Origin: Haliovirga abyssi
GTDB taxonomy: Bacteria; Fusobacteriota; Fusobacteriia; Fusobacteriales; Haliovirgaceae
DNA: 64,000 nt
Assembly: GCF_030295325.1 (NCBI RefSeq)
Contig: NZ_AP027059.1
Location: 2,104,637-2,168,636, forward strand
Direction of reading: 5' to 3'
The notes under the pieces were generated by a model, which saw only the letters and a program-made list of their open reading frames with translations, had not been told where the DNA came from and ran no database searches. How positions within the stretch are numbered: the stretch's first letter is position 1; the number at the start of each line of letters is the position of its first letter. Positions 1-11,000 of the stretch are shown piece after piece. The position numbers were made by a program, and so were the translations under genes.

Positions 1-1513
1 AATCAGGCAAATATTTTCCTAAAAATATAGCATATAACATTATTATAATAAATATTCCCATCCATAATATACCGCTTCCAAAACTTTCTTTTAATTTTGG
101 CTTTTTTAATCCTAAAGATTTTTTTATATCTGCCTTTAGATACCAAAGAGTGAATATAGGGAAAAATGCAAATATCACATACTGTATAATAAGAGTTCCT
201 AGCACCATATTTATTTTTGTTCCAAAAAACAGATTGCTATATATATACATTATTATTGCTATACAAAATATTAAAATAGCATCTTGCGGATCTATTACCC
301 TCTTCTTTTTAATTTCACTTCTTTTTAATCTAAAGTCAAAACTTTTTCCATTTCCAAATAATATTTTTTCTGTTCCAAATACTTTAAACATAAATAATAG
401 TCCTAATATAGATACAATTATATTTACAAATAAAGATATAGAAAAAAATGTTAAATTTAATTGATTTAATAAAGCTGATTTAATTATAAGCACAGAATTT
501 ACAATTGGTATAAATGAATAAAACTTACTCATTTTAATTCCATCTATCATACCTACATAAGTCGGTAACATAAATAAAAATGTTATTGGAGCAAACAAAG
601 CTGCACTCTCTTTATAACTATTTGCAAATAATCCAACTCCTAAAAACACACTAGTTGACAATATTACTAATGGCATCAGCATAAAAAATAATACCACAAA
701 TAACATTGGCGTTAATTCTAATTTTCCTTGTAAATTTCCTTGTACACTATTAAGTCTCGAAAGAGCAATACTCAGAGCAATCAAACTTGTAAATAGCGTG
801 GCAAGTCCCATAGTAAAACAAGCAAAAATTTTCGCTATTAATAGCTCCATTTTTTTTATTGGTACAGAAAATAATGTCTCTAGTGTTCCTCTCTCTTTTT
901 CCCCTGTTGTCATTTCAATGGCAAATCCAACTGTTGAAAGCATTGCGTATAATACCAAATACATTGGAACTACTCCACTAAAAGAGTGTTGAGTTATCTC
1001 TTTTTTTTCTGCAGTATCTATTGATTTTAATTCTGTTAAATTTAATATTGGCTCTTTTATATTTAACTTTTCAACTATATTTTCTTGCTTATATTTTTTA
1101 TATTTCTTAAATATTTCTAAAAATCTCTTTTTACTCTTTCCGCTATCAATATTACTTCCCCTATAAAAAATTTCTATTATCTCTTTTTTATTTTCTACTT
1201 TATAACTAATAGCTAAATCTAGTTTTTTAGTTTCAATATTTTTTTCATAATCTTTATTCTTTAAATTATAAACCTTAAATTTCCCTTCATATTTTATTAA
1301 TTCTTTTAATTTATTAGGAATATTTGTAATATAATATATTCTACTTATTTTATCTTTTGATATCTGTTTATCTTTTTCTGCAAAATGAGATATTACATTT
1401 ATCATTAAAGGCAATATTATTAATGGCAAAAATATAGATATTACATTTCTTTTATCTCTTATTATACTTATTATCTCTTTTATATAAACTGTTTTTATAT
1501 TTGATAATTTCAT
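1..1513 (-). CDS. ABC-2 type permease, probably fused to a CPBP-like membrane domain (3' end beyond window)
   Basis: An open frame runs from an ATG at 1511-1513 to the window edge without a stop, about 504 codons. It is preceded by a strong AGGAGG. The N-terminal part has the NatB/ABC-2 exporter layout: one TM helix, a long Lys-rich extracytoplasmic segment, the conserved TTGEKERGTLETLFS-type coupling motif, then several TM helices. After a basic linker (about residues 400-415) a second hydrophobic block begins, with the pattern of ABC permeases fused to CPBP (CAAX protease-like) intramembrane domains. The protease motifs would lie outside the window, so the fusion is inferred. It is the third gene of the operon, 4 bp after a homologous permease, and probably forms a heterodimeric membrane part with it. 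Substrate unknown. Confidence 0.8.
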   Translation of the reverse strand, partial: MKLSNIKTVYIKEIISIIRDKRNVISIFLPLIILPLMINVISHFAEKDKQISKDKISRIYYITNIPNKLKELIKYEGKFKVYNLKNKDYEKNIETKKLDLAISYKVENKKEIIEIFYRGSNIDSGKSKKRFLEIFKKYKKYKQENIVEKLNIKEPILNLTELKSIDTAEKKEITQHSFSGVVPMYLVLYAMLSTVGFAIEMTTGEKERGTLETLFSVPIKKMELLIAKIFACFTMGLATLFTSLIALSIALSRLNSVQGNLQGKLELTPMLFVVLFFMLMPLVILSTSVFLGVGLFANSYKESAALFAPITFLFMLPTYVGMIDGIKMSKFYSFIPIVNSVLIIKSALLNQLNLTFFSISLFVNIIVSILGLLFMFKVFGTEKILFGNGKSFDFRLKRSEIKKKRVIDPQDAILIFCIAIIMYIYSNLFFGTKINMVLGTLIIQYVIFAFFPIFTLWYLKADIKKSLGLKKPKLKESFGSGILWMGIFIIIMLYAIFLGKYLPD

Positions 1514-1517
1514 TAAT

Positions 1518-2759
1518 TTACCTCCTGTCTTTTGTTTTTTTCTTTGTGTAACTTTGGCTCCTTCGCGTCTTTGTGCTGAAATTATTTTTTCCACCTGTTC
1601 CAAATATAACTTTTTCTGATTTAAATATATAAGTCATAAATATAATAGATATAATTGAAACTATTATATTTGTAATATTTGCTATTAATAAATTTAATAT
1701 ATTATAATTGCCTATTAACATATTTCTCATAGATATAATTCCACCAGATATCGGTATCATTGCTGTACACAATGTTAATTTAAAATTAGGAAAAATAGCT
1801 ACATAACAAGGTAACATTAATATTAATAATACTGGAGATAAATAAGATTGAGCTTCTTTATATGAATTTGCAAAAAATCCAACGCCTATTATTATTGAAC
1901 TTGATAATATTATAATTGGAATTAACATAAAAAACATTATTACCATTCTAAATATATCTATCTGAAATGAAAATTTGGGTATTGCAATCATTATTCCCAT
2001 TAATAATGGTATAACTGCTAAAATATTTATAAAACAACTTATTATTCCCACAGAACTACTTGCTAATAGTTTCCCAAATATTATTTCTGATTTTTTTACA
2101 GGAATGCTAAAAATTGTTTCCAAAGTTCCTCTCTCTTTTTCTCCAGCAGTCAAATCAATGCTAATAGCATAAATCCCCATTATTGAGTATATTGTTAATA
2201 AAAATGGAAGTAAACTCCCTAAAATCATTTCTGTATAATCTTTACTTTTTGAAAGATCATTTGATTTTAATTGTACAGCATCTAAAATAGGAACTTTTAT
2301 ATTCAACTCTTTTATTTTGTTTTTTTCTAATTCTACCTTATATTCATCAAATAATTTATCAATTCTCTTTTTAGCAAGTTTACTTTTTGTTATTGTTGAA
2401 TTATACAAAATTTTTATTTTTTCTGGTGAATTTTTATTTGTATTTGTAAATTCAATTTCCATATCTATTTTTTCATTTTTTATAAGTTTTTTATAATTTG
2501 AATCTTCTGAATTTAATATTTTAAATTTATCACTTAAATTTATTTTTTTTAAGAAAAGTGATGGTATTTCATTTTTTATAATTATTCTACTTTTTTCCGA
2601 TTTTAATTTATTGCTAACTGTACTCTGTAATTCAAATATGAAAATTAAAATTATTGGATAAATTATTATTGGTAAAAACATAGCTATTAATGCTTTTTTA
2701 TCTCTTAGTAACTCTTTAAAATCTTTTTTAAATATCAAAACTACTTTATTCAAATTCAT
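1518..2759 (-). CDS. ABC-2 type permease (NatB-like), with a repeat-derived C-terminal tail
   Basis: This 413-residue membrane protein has an N-terminal TM helix (about residues 24-46), a charged extracytoplasmic stretch, the GEKERGTLETIFSIP coupling motif in the middle and five or so TM helices in the C-terminal half. This is the standard plan of NatB-type subunits of Na+/drug/peptide exporters. The gene overlaps the upstream ATPase gene by 14 bp and precedes a second permease by 4 bp, so the three are one transport unit. The last roughly 22 residues (from NNFSTKTRR onward) are very basic and are encoded by a dispersed DNA repeat (about 1533-1595) that recurs between genes at 18600-18655. 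The original stop was probably displaced by that insertion. Confidence 0.88.
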   Translation of the reverse strand: MNLNKVVLIFKKDFKELLRDKKALIAMFLPIIIYPIILIFIFELQSTVSNKLKSEKSRIIIKNEIPSLFLKKINLSDKFKILNSEDSNYKKLIKNEKIDMEIEFTNTNKNSPEKIKILYNSTITKSKLAKKRIDKLFDEYKVELEKNKIKELNIKVPILDAVQLKSNDLSKSKDYTEMILGSLLPFLLTIYSIMGIYAISIDLTAGEKERGTLETIFSIPVKKSEIIFGKLLASSSVGIISCFINILAVIPLLMGIMIAIPKFSFQIDIFRMVIMFFMLIPIIILSSSIIIGVGFFANSYKEAQSYLSPVLLILMLPCYVAIFPNFKLTLCTAMIPISGGIISMRNMLIGNYNILNLLIANITNIIVSIISIIFMTYIFKSEKVIFGTGGKNNFSTKTRRSQSYTKKKTKDRR

Positions 2760-3504
2760 CTTTTATATTCTCCTCTCTATCAATATACTCAAGAAAAATA
2801 TCTCTAATATTATCTTTTCCAGTTTTTTTCTTTAAATTTTCTACCTTACCTGTTTCTACTATTTTCCCTTTATGAATAAGTGCTATTCTATCACATAACA
2901 TTTCCGCTTCTTCCATATAATGTGTTGAAAATATAATAGTTTTTCCCTCTTCTTTTTTTCTTTTTATAAATTCTATTATTGTTCTACTTGTTAATATATC
3001 TAATCCTAAGGTTGGTTCATCTAATATATATATTTCTGGATTATGTATCATACATCTTGCGATTGAACTTTTTTGAGTTTGACCAGTTGATAGTTTTTCG
3101 ACTATTCTATCTTTAAAATCATTCATATCTAATATATCTAATATCTCTTTTGTCCTTTTTTTAATAATATCTTTATCTAAATCATAAAGTCCGCCAAAGA
3201 ATTTTATTGTTTCAACAGGTGTTAATTTTTTATATAATTTAGTATTTCCAGATAAAAAACCTATTGATTTTTTTACTTCTTCTGGATTTTTTATTATATC
3301 AAATCCATTTATTACTGCTTCTCCATTAGTTGGTTCCATAATTGTAGAAATAATTCGTAAAAGTGTAGTTTTTCCTGCTCCATTAGGCCCTAAAAGTCCA
3401 AATATTTCACCTTTTTTAACTTCAAATGAAGCATTTTTTACTGCATAAAATTCCCCTAATTTTTTGTCATAAAATTTTTTACTTACATTTTTCACATTTA
3501 TCAT
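2746..3504 (-). CDS. ABC transporter ATP-binding protein (NatA-like)
   Basis: This 252-residue cytoplasmic ATPase energises the two permeases that follow. It shows Walker A GPNGAGKTT (about residue 39), a signature written LSTGQ in place of LSGGQ, Walker B IYILDEP, and the switch histidine in STHYMEEAE. The shape matches the NatA/CcmA/DrrA class of exporter ATPases. The start is supported by AAAAGGAGTGAT upstream. It is the first gene of the exporter operon and overlaps the permease by 14 bp, which suggests translational coupling. Exported substrate cannot be read from sequence. Confidence 0.93.
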   Translation of the reverse strand: MINVKNVSKKFYDKKLGEFYAVKNASFEVKKGEIFGLLGPNGAGKTTLLRIISTIMEPTNGEAVINGFDIIKNPEEVKKSIGFLSGNTKLYKKLTPVETIKFFGGLYDLDKDIIKKRTKEILDILDMNDFKDRIVEKLSTGQTQKSSIARCMIHNPEIYILDEPTLGLDILTSRTIIEFIKRKKEEGKTIIFSTHYMEEAEMLCDRIALIHKGKIVETGKVENLKKKTGKDNIRDIFLEYIDREENIKDEFE

Positions 3505-3898
3505 TTTTTATTATCACTCCTTTTCAATATTAATTTTTTCACATTATCCTGCTTTTTATTTTAAAATTCTGATTCTTTATTATCTTAATTTTTTATGATA
3601 AAATATGATTTTATGACATTTAAGAGTGGCTTAAAAATAGATTATATATTTAATGATAAAATATTTTTCACACTCCTTCTAATTTTAAAAATTAATTTTT
3701 CAAAGTTATTCGCAATTAATAATTAAACTTATGAAAGAAAAGTTTCTAAATACGATTTTTTTATAATTAATTATAGCACAAATTAATTTTTATTTTAAGT
3801 TAAAAAAAATTAATTTATGTTAAAATTTTACAATATAACAAAAGACAGGTTCACACCTGCCTTTTATAATCCTATAAATATATTTTAACTTAAAAATA
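3505..3898. other. Gene-free stretch between lipoprotein and ABC operon
   Basis: No coding frame is visible. It holds the leader of the ABC exporter operon, a short imperfect hairpin at about 3624-3678 (GAGTGGCTTAAAAATA facing TATTTTTCACACTC) that resembles the intergenic Family A palindromes, and the terminator of the neighbouring lipoprotein gene at 3841-3864. Confidence 0.6.
3841..3864 (-). terminator. Rho-independent terminator of the 3899-4642 gene
   Basis: On the minus strand, AAAGGCAGG-TGTGAA-CCTGTCTTT forms a 9-bp stem with flanking A and T runs, about 35 nt after the stop codon. The same 24-bp hairpin recurs at 4958-4982. Confidence 0.85.
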
Positions 3899-4642
3899 TT
3901 ATTTTAAGTTTAACCTATCCATTCTATATATCATATCTCTCCACTTTATTTGATTTAAAGAATATGTATTTGTTCTTCTAACCCTTCCTGATGTACTTAT
4001 TATAACTTTTTTCATTCTTTTTGGAAAATTTAAAACTGCTCGCACTACACCTTGATAACCATTTCCTAAATAATATTTAACCTTTTTATTATTATATGTC
4101 CTTATTTTTTTATTTTCCCCTAATAGATAATAATTTAAGTCATATACCATTTTATAAACTACCGCTTCATTTATAAGATTTTTACCACTTCCAGAAAAAG
4201 GCTTATTCACAAACACTGCAAATCTATCTTGAAATTTTATTTCATTATTACTTCTATCTTTTAATATCAAAACTATTTCAGTTACAATTCCATAACCTTC
4301 TGCAATTATATAATTTGGAATAAGTATTTTAATACTATACTCGCTTTTGTCTCCTCTTTCAGCTAAAGAACACATTTCATTTAATTTCAAACTTTCTTTT
4401 AAAGAATCTCTCATAGCTTTAGCATCTTTTTCATTAAATTTATTTTTTTCAGAAAATCCATTTGTTTCTTGAGCTAATGGAGTAATGTCAATATTGTTGT
4501 ATTTTATATATTTTGGCTCAGAAACATATACAGTTTTTTTAGTTTTTACAGCATTTGTGACCGTTATTACCTTTTTTTCTACTAGTGAACTACATCCTAA
4601 TTGTGTTAATAAAATTAAAACTCCTAATACTATTTTTTTCAT
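3899..4642 (-). CDS. Predicted lipoprotein, function unknown
   Basis: This 247-residue protein starts with a lipoprotein signal peptide whose lipobox (LTQLGC) puts the acylated Cys at residue 17. The mature part is mixed alpha/beta and basic at the C-terminus, with no motif I can assign. It is a single gene with its own terminator (3841-3864), downstream of the giant hybrid kinase. I do not recognise the family. The signal peptide and good SD (GGAGGTAAAA) make it a real gene. Confidence 0.8.
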   Translation of the reverse strand: MKKIVLGVLILLTQLGCSSLVEKKVITVTNAVKTKKTVYVSEPKYIKYNNIDITPLAQETNGFSEKNKFNEKDAKAMRDSLKESLKLNEMCSLAERGDKSEYSIKILIPNYIIAEGYGIVTEIVLILKDRSNNEIKFQDRFAVFVNKPFSGSGKNLINEAVVYKMVYDLNYYLLGENKKIRTYNNKKVKYYLGNGYQGVVRAVLNFPKRMKKVIISTSGRVRRTNTYSLNQIKWRDMIYRMDRLNLK

Positions 4643-4920
4643 TTTTACCTCCAGTTTATTATTGTTATATACTTTTTCTATTACAAATAAATTTACATTT
4701 TCCTAATAATTAAAAGATATATAAGAGAATCAGAACCCAAAATATAATTTTCTAACTCAAATATACGATTAGATAATTTTAAAAATTAAATTTTTTGAAT
4801 ATAAATTTTATTCTCATTTTTTACTTTCTTAGTATACCACTTTTCCTATTTTTTATGCAAGATTTTTTTTATATATGCTTTTTTTTTATATCTATAGCTC
4901 CATCTTAGTTACTTTAGAAC

Positions 4921-4942
4921 TAGTTCATCTAATTAGATGAAC
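4921..4942. repeat. Perfect 22-bp palindrome
   Basis: AGTTCATCTAATTAGATGAACT-type sequence is exactly self-complementary over 22 bp. It lies past the kinase terminator and upstream of the lipoprotein gene, so it may be an operator or a second hairpin. Confidence 0.7.
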
Positions 4943-4957
4943 TGTCTTATCATAACA

Positions 4958-4982
4958 AAAAGACAGGTTCACACCTGCCTTT
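4958..4982 (-). terminator. Terminator of the hybrid kinase gene
   Basis: The AAAGGCAGG / CCTGTCTTT hairpin lies about 35 nt after the stop of the 5016-11498 gene and ends in a T run on the minus strand. Its sequence matches the terminator at 3841-3864. Confidence 0.85.
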
Positions 4983-5015
4983 CTAATGCTCCAGATATTA
5001 TTATAAAAATAAAAT

Positions 5016-8000
5016 TCAATTATCTTGCACAATTAAACCTTCCTCTGTTTCCTCCACTAAATATAAATTTTTCATTATCAGATTCAACTCTTTGCTAAAT
5101 TCATCTGATAATTTAATCATCTTCTCATTATCACCTTCAAAAATAGAATTTTCCAATGCTCTAATTATTTTATCTAATTTTTTAGCACCTATAGTTCCAG
5201 CAGTTCCTTTTATTTTATGAACTAACCCTTTTGCTTCTTTCAAATCACCATCTTCTATTAACTTTTCTATTTGTTTATCTATTCCATTGTAATTTTCACA
5301 AAATTTTATTATAAACCGTTCTAATAACGCATCTCCTAATGTAGTTCTCATATCTTCTGTAATCTCTATTCCATAATATTTATTTTTACTCTTATCCAAT
5401 TTTGTATCACTCATTTCTGCCACCCCCTTCTTTTCCAACCATTTATTTAATGTTATAAATAAATATTTAGGAGAAATAGGTTTTGATATATAACCATCCA
5501 TTCCTGCTTTTTTACATACATCTTCATAACCAGGCATTGCATTTGCAGTCATTGCAATTATCGGAATCTTATCATACCTTTCATTCTTTCTTAAATTTTC
5601 TGTTGCTTCAAATCCATTCATAACTGGCATTTGTACATCCATTAATATCATATCAAAATCATTATCTTCTTCTAAGATTTCTATTGCTTCTTTTCCATTA
5701 TTTGCTATTTTAACTTTAATATTTATTTGATTTAATATTGCTTCAGCTATCTCCTGATTTATTTCATTGTCTTCTACCAATAATATTCTGTTTCCTGCTA
5801 AATCTTCATATTCATCTTCTTTTCTCTTGATTTTGTAATTTAAATGTGAGTTTTTATCTTTTTTCAAAACTTTTTTTATCACATTTAAAATTTCAGAACT
5901 GTATATAGGTTTTTCTAAATATCCATCTATTCCATGTTCTTTCCCTTTTTCTTTTATTTCATCCACATCATACGAAGATATTACTATTATAGATGGTAGC
6001 TTTTCTATATCTTTTTCTTCTTTTAATCTTTTTATTGTTTCTAACCCATCCATCTTTGGCATTTTCCAATCCATAATTATAAGTTCAAATGGATTATCTT
6101 TTTTTTCTTTTATTAGATTTATTGCCTCTTCTCCAGATGAAGCTACTTCCACAATTCCACCATAACTTTCTAAATAATTTTTGGCAATTTCAACAGATAT
6201 TTTGCTATCATCTACAACTAAAATTCTCATATCCTCAATATCTACAAAATCTATTTTTAATTTTTCTCCTAATTTTTGTTCTTTTAATAAAACATTAAAA
6301 ATAAATTTACTTCCTTTTTCATATTCACTTTCTACATTAATTTCTCCACCATACATTTTGACAATTTTTTTACTTATAGCTAGCCCCAATCCTGTCCCAC
6401 CATATTTACGTGAAATTGAAGAATTCGCTTGAGTAAATGTATTAAAAAGCTTATTTTGTTGTTCTTTTTTCATTCCAATCCCTGTATCTATTATGCTAAA
6501 TTGAATATTTAATTCTCCATTTACCCTATTCAAAAGCTTCCCTTTTATCATTACATACCCTTTTTCAGTAAATTTAATAGCATTTCCTGTTAAATTTATT
6601 AAAACTTGTTGTAACCTTGTTGGATCGCCTATTAAATATTGTGGTATATTAGTATCTATATCAAACAATAAATCTATCCCTTTTTTCCTTGCATTTTGAA
6701 GTACTATTGTAGAAATATTCTTCAAAATATCATCTAATTCAAATTCAATATTTTCCATACTCATTTTTCCAGCTTCTATTTTGGAAAAGTCAAGTATATC
6801 ATTTATTAGCGATAACAGATGATTTGCAGAACTATTAATTTTTCCTAAATAATCATATTGTTTTTCATTTAAATTAGTTTGTTTCATTAAATATGTTAAT
6901 CCTAATATTCCATTCATCGGCGTTCTTATTTCATGACTCATATTTGCTAAAAATTCTGATTTTACAACTGCTGCTACCTCTGCTTTTTCTTTTGCAATTT
7001 CCAATTCAGCTGTTCTTTTTTTTACTTTTTCTTCCAACGATTCGTTTATTTGTTTTAATTCTTTATAAAGAACTGCATTTTCAATTGAAATTACCATTTC
7101 AGAAGACAACATTTTTAATATGCTAATTCTATCTTTAGTAAATGCACCTTTAACTAAATTATTTTCTAAATACAAAATAGAGATAATCTTTTTTTTGCTA
7201 TTAAAAAGTGGCATACAAAGTATCGAACTATTCAAATTCATATTTTCATTTTCAAATATATTTTCAAAAGAGTTATCTCCAAAGATAAAATTTTCTCCTG
7301 TAGTTATAACTTTTTCAACTATCAATTTCAACTGTTCATTCGGGTACTTTTCTAACTCTATATGAGCTAAAATATTTTCAACTTTTTCTTTTTCTTCTCC
7401 ATCACTTTCAAATTCAGCTTCAATATAAAATTTCTTATCTTCTCTTAGTAATAATAAGCCACTTTGAGCACCTGCATTTTTTATAACTACATTCATTAAT
7501 TGACTAAGAAGATTTTCTAACTCAATCTCTTTTGATAAAATATTTGCAGCTTCTAAAATACTAAATATATCTGTGTTTTTCATCATATTTTCTTGCTTAT
7601 ATTTTTTCATCTCTAAAATTCCAGAATATTTTTCCAACATATTTTCTACTTTTGAAATAGCTCCCCATTCTTCATAGCATTCCAAAGCTTCTTTTAAATA
7701 TAATTTAGATATTTTTTCATTGTTTTGTTCTAAATAAAATCTTCCAGCTAATTCATTAGATATTGCCTCTTCATTTTTAAATCCATTTTGTTTAGCTTTT
7801 TCTATTGCCAAATCATAAAATCTCATTGCTTTATTATATTTTTTCAGAACTCTATTTTTTTCGGCTTCCACAATTAAAAATTTATGTTCAAAATTCATTG
7901 GAGCATTTTTACTCCATATTTTTTGTCTAATTTGATTAGCAAATATTTTTCCAAATCCAACAATTTTATTTTTGATAGACAATTTATCATATTCTCTAAA

Positions 8001-11000
8001 AAATATTAATGAATCATAAAAAAAATACTCTGGATATGGAATAAATCCTAATGCAGATGACAAATATTTTTTAGCTTTATGGCTATTTTCATCTATAATT
8101 TTTTCATTCTCAAAAATATACCCTAATATCATTTTCATCAAATGATAATTAAATATAATATGTTTATCATTTGATTTAATATTTTGAGGTAATACCTCTT
8201 TTTCATTATAATTAGGACCATTAAATTCAAAAATATTCTCCACATCTTCTGACAAATTATATGCCATTTGAGCAAACAATTGATTATAATTATATTGAGT
8301 ATTTTGACCATAGCTTTTAAAAGCCTCACTAAAATTATTAGTTGATTTATAATATTCCTCCAAACTTTTCCCTTGAAAAAAAGAGTTATACCCATAAACC
8401 GCTCCATTATAAGTTCCATATTCAAAATCGCCTGTTTCTATTCCAACTTTATATCCTCTAATTAATGAAGGAAATGTATTTTTCAAAGGTTCTTTATAAT
8501 ATCTTATTGTTGTATTATAAACCATCAAAACTTTAGCTTCTAATTCTTTTGCATCAAATTTTTCTATTAAATATAGTGCCAATTTACCAAACTCATATCC
8601 TCCATTTATCATATATAATGCTCCTGTTAAAATAAGTCCATAATTAACATACGCAAATGCAGAATAAGAGATATTTCCATACTTTATCGATAGTTTAACC
8701 ATTTTTATAACTAATAATAAATATAAATCTGTATTTACAATAAAGGCTGCTGCTGCAATACTTGTTAATATTCTCATTACAGCAATAATCTTTTCATTTT
8801 CCATATTTGGAAGCTCTCTTAACTCTTTTATATCTTTTTTCATCATCTTTAATTGTACATCACCAATATTTTTTAATACAGTTAATCTATTTGGATTTTT
8901 CGAAATCCTTATTTTTAAAAGTTTTAATACATCCAATGCTAAATCAACAGCTTTCTGTGGCCTGCTTCTTGCCACATAAGATTGTATCACTATTTCATAT
9001 GCTTTCACTTTATCCAATAATATATTTCCATTTTTTAAAATAGTATCAAAATAAATATCCATAATATTAAAATATTTATTTAAATACGCTGTTTCACAAG
9101 AATTTATATACAATCCCAATGTTAATTCATAACTGTTTTCCCAATCTTCTTTTTCTAAATAATTTACCCCTTTTTTAAAATAATTATATGCACTGAAATA
9201 GGCAGCAGATCTTTTAGCAATTATTCCACTTTTAAAATTCATTTCTGCTAACCAAACTCTTTTTTCACTATATTCTCTTTCATTAAAAGATTCTTTTGCT
9301 ATATTAAAATGTTCTGTAATATTAAAAATATTTTTATTCTTATACTCTTCAGAAGAATTTTCTTGCATCATTTCTCCAATTCTTCTATGTAATAATTGTA
9401 ACTCTTTTTTTGAAATTATATCATATACCGCTCGAAATATTTCATCATGTACAAATTTAAAATTTACATATCCATCTTTTTCATAACTTAAAGATTCATA
9501 AAAATTTGATACTGGAACTATAATCTCAGCTTTTATTGCTCCCCATAAATCTTCTCTTATCTCTTTTAGTGGTTTTTTCATTATTTTAGATACAATATTT
9601 ATATCAAATTCATTTCCAATGCAAACACCATATTTTAATATCTCTTTTGTATTTTCTGACAGTATATATATTTTACTTTTTAAAATTTCACTTAAATTCT
9701 CTTTTAAATTTGATATTTTTTCTAAATCAAACTTCCAATTTCCATTTTTCAAATTAAATTTTAATAAATTAGAATTATATAGAAACTCTAATAAATGTTT
9801 TAAATTAAAAGGATTCCCTAAAGTTTTTTCATAACATATTTTTTCTAAATCACTTATATCTTTTTCTTTTTCAAAATTTTTAAAAGAATCTCTAATAAAT
9901 TTCTTAATGTTTTTTTCTGATAACGCCGTTAAATATAATTCTTTAAAATTCCTATTTTCTTTCTTTAATTCCTCCATTAACAAACTCAAAGAGTGAGTTG
10001 GAGACACTTCATTATTTCTATAAGTTCCAATAAAACATAAATATTTTACTGATTTATCATTAATTAAAAATTTTATTAAACTTAGCGACTCTAAATCTGC
10101 CCATTGTAAATCATCAATAAAAATAATAAGCGGATTAGATTGAATAGCCCATATTTTTATAAATTTAACAAAAGTAGATTTTAATCTATTTCGAGATTCT
10201 GTAGGAGACAGTTCTTTCATTTCTGGCAAATCTCCTATTAACAATTTTAGTTCTGGAATTATATCTATTATCGCTCTTGCCCCATTCCCTAAACTATTTA
10301 ATAGTTTTTCCTTCCAATATTCTTTTTCATCAGAGTTGATTTTTTTTAAAATCAATTCTCTAAAAGCCTCTATAAAAGCTTTATATGGAATGTCTTTTCT
10401 TAATTTTTCAAATTTACCTGATATCAAAACCCCATTATTCTCCATAGATGACAAATTAGCTTCATTTACTAAAGAAGTTTTTCCTATTCCTGGATGTCCT
10501 CCTATGAACAAAACTTCAAAATTCCCTTTTGAAATTTTATTATAGCTATCTTTAATAGCCTCTATCTCTTTTTCTCTTCCATAATATTTATTAGATATTA
10601 AAAATTTATCTGTAATATCATTTTTCCCTATTTCAAATCTGTTTATAAATCCATTTTCTGCAATATCAGAAATACATTTTTCTAAATCAAATAATATTCC
10701 TTCATAACTTTGATATCTATCTTCTGGATTTTTATTTAATAATTTTAAAATTATATCTGAAATTATTTCAGGTATTCCAATAGAGATATCATTTAATTTT
10801 AATGGCTTTTTCGCTAAATGAAAATATATTATTTCTGATGGAACATTTGAAATTATTGGCATTTTTCCTGCTAACATTTCATAAAATATAATACCAAATG
10901 AATAAAAATCACTCCTATAATCAACACTTCTTGCTAATCTTCCCGTTTGTTCAGGAGATATATATGGCAAAACCATAAGTGGAAAATCAATTTCCTCTAA

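Larger units (their letters stand above)
4643..5015. other. Gene-free stretch with terminator and palindrome
   Basis: No ORF is supported. The stretch holds the presumed promoter region of the lipoprotein gene, a perfect 22-bp palindrome at 4921-4942 and the kinase terminator at 4958-4982. Confidence 0.6.

Noticed and set aside
150-992. Plus-strand ORFs at 150-464 and 798-992
   Set aside because: They are shadows of the minus-strand permease frame that runs off the left edge.
8138-8425. 95-residue minus-strand ORF inside the hybrid kinase gene
   Set aside because: Different frame of a continuous, conserved multidomain gene; Ile/Met-rich low-complexity shadow.
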